This document shows, in pieces, positions 21,853 through 24,360 of a stretch of 24,360 nucleotides of DNA. Position 1 is the first letter of the stretch, and every line of letters starts with the position of its first letter. The DNA is taken from contig DMDF01000060.1 in the NCBI GenBank assembly GCA_003446605.1, positions 14,249 to 38,608 of the forward strand, given 5' to 3'. The notes below the pieces were generated by a model that ran no database searches, was not told the origin of the DNA, and saw only the letters and a list, made by a program, of their open reading frames with translations. The DNA is from Anaerolineaceae bacterium. GTDB taxonomy: Bacteria; Chloroflexota; Anaerolineae; Anaerolineales; Anaerolineaceae. The translations under genes were made by a program, and so were the position numbers.

Positions 21853-22502
21853 ACACCCGGTTGTATCTGATTAAAGAAGGTACCAAATAGATTACACCAT
21901 TGGTTAGTCCATTCAATGATCAGCAAAGGTAACACACAAAATACCAGCAGGAATAGGAGTGTGATCAAAAGAACGACCAGCCAGGTGGGCATATTCTTTA
22001 ATTTATCTTTAACCGATGGAGTAGCCTTTTTTTCCGTATGTTCCTTTAGCGGCTTTTCCTTTTTGCTAGGTTTCAATGGGTTTACTTTCTTTGCAGGAAG
22101 CTTTTCTTCGGCTGGCTTGACAACTTTCAACTCTTCTGTGCCCTCCGAATCCTTCACCGGTTTTTCCACAACTTCCAGGGCAGGTTTGATCTCCTCGATC
22201 TCTTCGACGATAAATTCAAGAACCACACTCTTTCCGAGGTTAATCAGATCTCCACTTTTCAATTGAACAGGTTTGTTTACGCGTTTCCCTGATTGAAAAG
22301 TGCCATTCGTGGAACTCAAATCTTCAAGGTATAGTTTGTTATTTTTAACAAATACACGCGCGTGTTTACGAGATATCTCTGGATCACTGATGATCAAATC
22401 ATTGATCAGTTCACGTCCAATGATAAATTCATCCTTATCAAGCTTGTAAATCTTGCCAACTTCAGGACCAGATTTCATGATAAGTTTATTTATCAACGTC
22501 AT
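21843..22502 (-). CDS. FHA-domain protein with C-terminal membrane anchor
   Basis: A 219-residue protein. The forkhead-associated domain (about residues 5-100) has the phosphothreonine-binding pattern: FIIGRE, DPEISRKHARV and DLSSTNGTFQSGKRV. A Lys/Glu/Pro-rich linker (about 105-165) leads to one membrane helix (about 173-194) and a short tail with three Cys after residue 180. The FHA part is therefore cytoplasmic and would recruit a phosphothreonine protein, made by a Ser/Thr kinase elsewhere, to the membrane. AGGAGG precedes ATG 22502 at good spacing. It is the first gene of the operon FHA - AI-2E - small protein - isomerase, and it overlaps the permease by about 10 bp. Confidence 0.9.
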   Translation of the reverse strand: MTLINKLIMKSGPEVGKIYKLDKDEFIIGRELINDLIISDPEISRKHARVFVKNNKLYLEDLSSTNGTFQSGKRVNKPVQLKSGDLINLGKSVVLEFIVEEIEEIKPALEVVEKPVKDSEGTEELKVVKPAEEKLPAKKVNPLKPSKKEKPLKEHTEKKATPSVKDKLKNMPTWLVVLLITLLFLLVFCVLPLLIIEWTNQWCNLFGTFFNQIQPGVCP

Positions 22503-22569
22503 ATCATCCTCCTCATTCTTCTGATATTTTAGTTTATAACGAACTGATTATCTCGTCAACGGGAGGTTT

Positions 22570-22749
22570 AAAAAAGACACCCCACCATGCCGTGTGCTGC
22601 GTAGTTTTGAACCTGCTTGCGCAGGTCGGGCTCCTACCTGTTAGATCCGCCTTGGCTTTCGCCTATCGCGTAACAAACAAAAGATGAGAACCCATAATTT
22701 AAGGTGTTGGCTCAAAACATTGAGTGCCGCATCACGAACACAGCAGGGT
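22570..22749 (-). ncRNA. ssrS: Probable 6S RNA
   Basis: The 340-bp gap 22503-22842 contains no ORF but does contain this structured unit of about 180 bases, the usual 6S RNA size. Ends pair: TGCTGTGT (22745-22738) with ACACGGCA (22595-22588), flanked by ACCC with GGGT. An inner 10-bp helix pairs GTTTTGAGCC (22718-22709) with GGTTCAAAAC (22613-22604). The 5' part CCCTGCTGTGTTCGT resembles the conserved 5' end of many bacterial 6S RNAs. 6S RNA mimics an open promoter and sequesters housekeeping RNA polymerase. The minus strand is supported by a promoter on one side and six T at 22575-22570 on the other. The call rests on recalled motif similarity and hand-folding. Confidence 0.72.
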
Positions 22750-22755
22750 ACCGTT

Positions 22756-22784
22756 CTTATACCATTAATTCTTATCTCTGGCTA
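22756..22784 (-). promoter_or_regulatory. Promoter of the 6S RNA gene
   Basis: On the minus strand TAGCCA (22784-22779, four of six) and TATAAG (22761-22756, five of six) have a 17-base spacer. The start would fall at about 22749, exactly where the paired 5' end of the RNA begins. Confidence 0.65.
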
Positions 22785-22842
22785 GGTTAGTTAAGGCAAT
22801 ACTAAAAAGGAAGGTCTGATAAAATTTCATTGGAGTTAAACC

Positions 22843-23418
22843 ATGAATCACCGAATTTTCGCAGCCATCGATCTTCCCCAAAATGTCCTTAACACCATTC
22901 AAGGTGTTCAAAATTCCTTCGCTCTACAAGCACCTTCAATCGTCCGTTGGACAAAGACCAATCAACTGCATATCACCCTCAAATTTATTAGGGAGCTACA
23001 GGACACGCATTTAAATCCCCTCTGTTCAACCCTCCATCAGATATTATCAGCTTTTCAAACCTTTCCATTGGATTACAGCGGAATGGGAGTCTTTCCATCT
23101 ATGCGGAATCCGCGCGTACTCTGGTTGGGGATCAAAGCCAGTGAACCACTCGTTACCTTGGTACAAAATATTGAATCCATCTTCCAGGAATTTGGATACG
23201 AATCTGAAAAACGTCCTTTCCAACCCCATCTTACCATTGGTCGCTTCAAGAATGATTTCTCGCAGCCAGAACTGCAAAATTTCCGTTCTTGCCTGGCGAA
23301 TTATACAGCAAAGGTATATGCACACCAAATAGTCGAGCATGTCACACTGTATGAAAGTACCCTTACCCCTGCTGGACCAATTTATAAAGTGCTATTACAG
23401 GTTCCATTCAAAGGATAG
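22843..23418 (+). CDS. thpR: RNA 2',3'-cyclic phosphodiesterase (ThpR/LigT)
   Basis: A 191-residue 2H-phosphoesterase. The two catalytic motifs are HITLKF (about residues 45-50) and HLTIGRF (about 129-135), set in the typical bilobal repeat: RIFAAIDLP at the start, VRWTKTNQLHITLKF and ESEKRPFQPHLTIGRF. It opens 2',3'-cyclic phosphate ends of RNA; some relatives show RNA ligase activity in vitro. The ribosome site TTGGAG precedes ATG 22843 at 6-7 bp, and a TAAAAT-like -10 is at 22820-22825 without a clear -35. rsfS follows after 45 bp and is probably co-transcribed. Confidence 0.93.
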   Translation: MNHRIFAAIDLPQNVLNTIQGVQNSFALQAPSIVRWTKTNQLHITLKFIRELQDTHLNPLCSTLHQILSAFQTFPLDYSGMGVFPSMRNPRVLWLGIKASEPLVTLVQNIESIFQEFGYESEKRPFQPHLTIGRFKNDFSQPELQNFRSCLANYTAKVYAHQIVEHVTLYESTLTPAGPIYKVLLQVPFKG

Positions 23419-23463
23419 GTACGTGATAGAATTGGGAAGATTCTATACAAATTGAGGTGAACA

Positions 23464-23817
23464 CTGGGAACCAAGAAAACACTGCTTGTCGCACGAGGGC
23501 TTGTCGAAGCACTTGAAGAGAAAAAAGCCGAAGACATCGTATTATTAGACATCACCAATATCTCACAATTTACAGATTTTTTCATCATCTGCAGTGGAAC
23601 CAGCGAGCGCATGCTGCAGAGTTTATCCAGAACCGTTGAAAATGCTGCTAAAGCTAAATTTGGTCTTAACGCAAAAGTGAATGGAAAATCAGATGAAGGC
23701 TGGATTACCCTTGACTATGGGGACCTTATCGTTCATATTTTTTCAGCTCACCAGCGTGATTACTATCAACTGGAAGATCTTTGGGCAGAAGGGAAAATGC
23801 TCCTGCGGTTGAAATAA
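23464..23817 (+). CDS. rsfS: Ribosomal silencing factor RsfS, apparent CTG start
   Basis: A 117-residue RsfS/Iojap-family protein that binds uL14 on the large ribosomal subunit and blocks subunit joining when nutrients are scarce. Conserved segments are ALEEKKAEDIVLLDI, FTDFFIICSGTSERMLQ, EGWITLDYGDLIVHIF and RDYYQLEDLW. The first in-frame ATG is 23611, in the middle of the conserved domain, so it cannot be the true start. The frame is open back to 23461 after a stop at 23458-23460. The best start is CTG 23464 behind GAGGTGA (23454-23460), giving GTKKTLLVARGLVEAL, a normal N-terminus. A frameshift placing the start at GTG 23457 is the alternative. Confidence 0.88.
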   Translation: MGTKKTLLVARGLVEALEEKKAEDIVLLDITNISQFTDFFIICSGTSERMLQSLSRTVENAAKAKFGLNAKVNGKSDEGWITLDYGDLIVHIFSAHQRDYYQLEDLWAEGKMLLRLK

Positions 23818-23825
23818 CCGCTCTT

Positions 23826-24360
23826 CTAGCGCGCTGCCAGAGTCGCAGTTTCTTCAGCCAATGTTTTAATGGAGATTTTTTCCTTGCCTTTAATATAGGT
23901 TTCGAGTAGATCTCCAATTGGATCAGCCCATTTCGCAGGGACACCGTGCATCACCCCCAGCACATTGCCAACCAGCCCACCATTACAATCAACATCCATA
24001 CCGGCTACAGCCAGCAGCGAGAGCGTTCTGGTGAAATCAGCTTCCCCAAGCCATAAAGCGAATAGATCAGCCGCGATGTTGGGGTAAGCATGGATCCAAT
24101 TATAACGTTTCAGATCCTCCTCAATTTCATCCCATATCTCAACCGGCTCCCCCTCTTTCTGAATTTTTTCCATGGCGCCCTGAACCACGGCATAATATTG
24201 GCTCTGCTGCGGGAGGAATTGCATGCTTGTTTCAATTAGAGCATGCACATCATCCATAATAAAAGATAAAGATGTCAACACCGCAGCGAAGATTTCCCCG
24301 TATACTCCGTTCTTGGAATGTGAGATAATGCCATCCACATAAGCCAGGCGAGCTGCTTCC
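23826..24360 (-). CDS. ADP-ribosylglycohydrolase-family protein, C-terminal part
   Basis: The reading frame is open to the right edge, so the N-terminus is outside the window; about 178 codons are visible. The segment EAARLAYVDGIISHSKNGVYGEIFAAVL matches the DraG/ADP-ribosylglycohydrolase pattern ISHxKNGIYGEMF. AVAGMDVDCNGGLVGNVLGVMHG is the family's metal-binding GMDxDCNGA region near the C-terminus. Members remove ADP-ribose from proteins or related substrates with two Mg2+. The actual substrate is unknown. It is convergent with rsfS, 8 bp apart, with no terminator hairpin seen between them. Confidence 0.88.
   Translation of the reverse strand, partial: EAARLAYVDGIISHSKNGVYGEIFAAVLTSLSFIMDDVHALIETSMQFLPQQSQYYAVVQGAMEKIQKEGEPVEIWDEIEEDLKRYNWIHAYPNIAADLFALWLGEADFTRTLSLLAVAGMDVDCNGGLVGNVLGVMHGVPAKWADPIGDLLETYIKGKEKISIKTLAEETATLAAR

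Noticed and set aside
1..24360. CRISPR arrays, insertion sequences, attachment sites, replication origin
   Set aside because: No spaced direct repeats, transposase frames, terminal inverted repeats or DnaA-box clusters were seen.

Overview
The window looks like chromosomal DNA of a Gram-negative-type or monoderm bacterium of the Chloroflexota, probably class Anaerolineae. That placement is an inference from gene style: a lipoprotein sugar-binding protein with an acidic linker, a DarA/PstA-like protein, a bifunctional PGI/PMI and moderate GC. No rRNA or other decisive marker is present. I see no insertion sequence, prophage or CRISPR array.

Positions 1-13204 (+) hold most of an N-type (alternative, probably ion-pumping) F1Fo ATPase operon: the tail of epsilon (atpC), atpR, atpB (a), atpE (c with a Na+-type site), atpF (b fused to a delta-like domain) and atpA (alpha). 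A DarA/PstA-like PII protein gene follows atpA at 13 bp. The gamma gene (atpG), which normally follows atpA, lies about 8.5 kb downstream at 12338. Between them sits a sugar or compatible-solute cassette. It has a consensus sigma-70 promoter plus a LacI-type operator, a LacI regulator, a binding lipoprotein, an intercistronic terminator, two permeases, a GH63-like glycosidase and trehalose synthase (TreS). The second permease carries an apparently complete c-type cytochrome domain (CASCH haem motif, candidate Met ligand) in its first extracytoplasmic loop. This is the most unusual feature of the window: it suggests a redox- or haem-coupled ABC importer. An ATPase, a stress-nucleotide-type receptor, solute import and trehalose metabolism together suggest an osmotic/Na+ and energy-management locus, but that is a hypothesis.

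Positions 13194-15816 (-) are an operon udk - VTT-domain membrane protein - M20 peptidase, divergent from a MoaD/ThiS-like sulfur carrier gene (15816, +). Then come a staphylococcal-nuclease-like lipoprotein (-), tRNA-Thr(CGT) (-), a GT4 glycosyltransferase (+) and a convergent overlapping dinB (DNA polymerase IV, -).

Positions 19287-22502 (-) are a second operon: FHA-domain membrane protein - AI-2E family permease - 64-residue protein - bifunctional phosphoglucose/phosphomannose isomerase. It ends in a perfect palindromic terminator. The only gap above 300 bp, 22503-22842, holds a probable 6S RNA on the minus strand with its own promoter. To the right are thpR (RNA 2',3'-cyclic phosphodiesterase), rsfS (ribosomal silencing factor with an apparent CTG start) and the C-terminal part of an ADP-ribosylglycohydrolase-family gene (-) that runs off the right edge.
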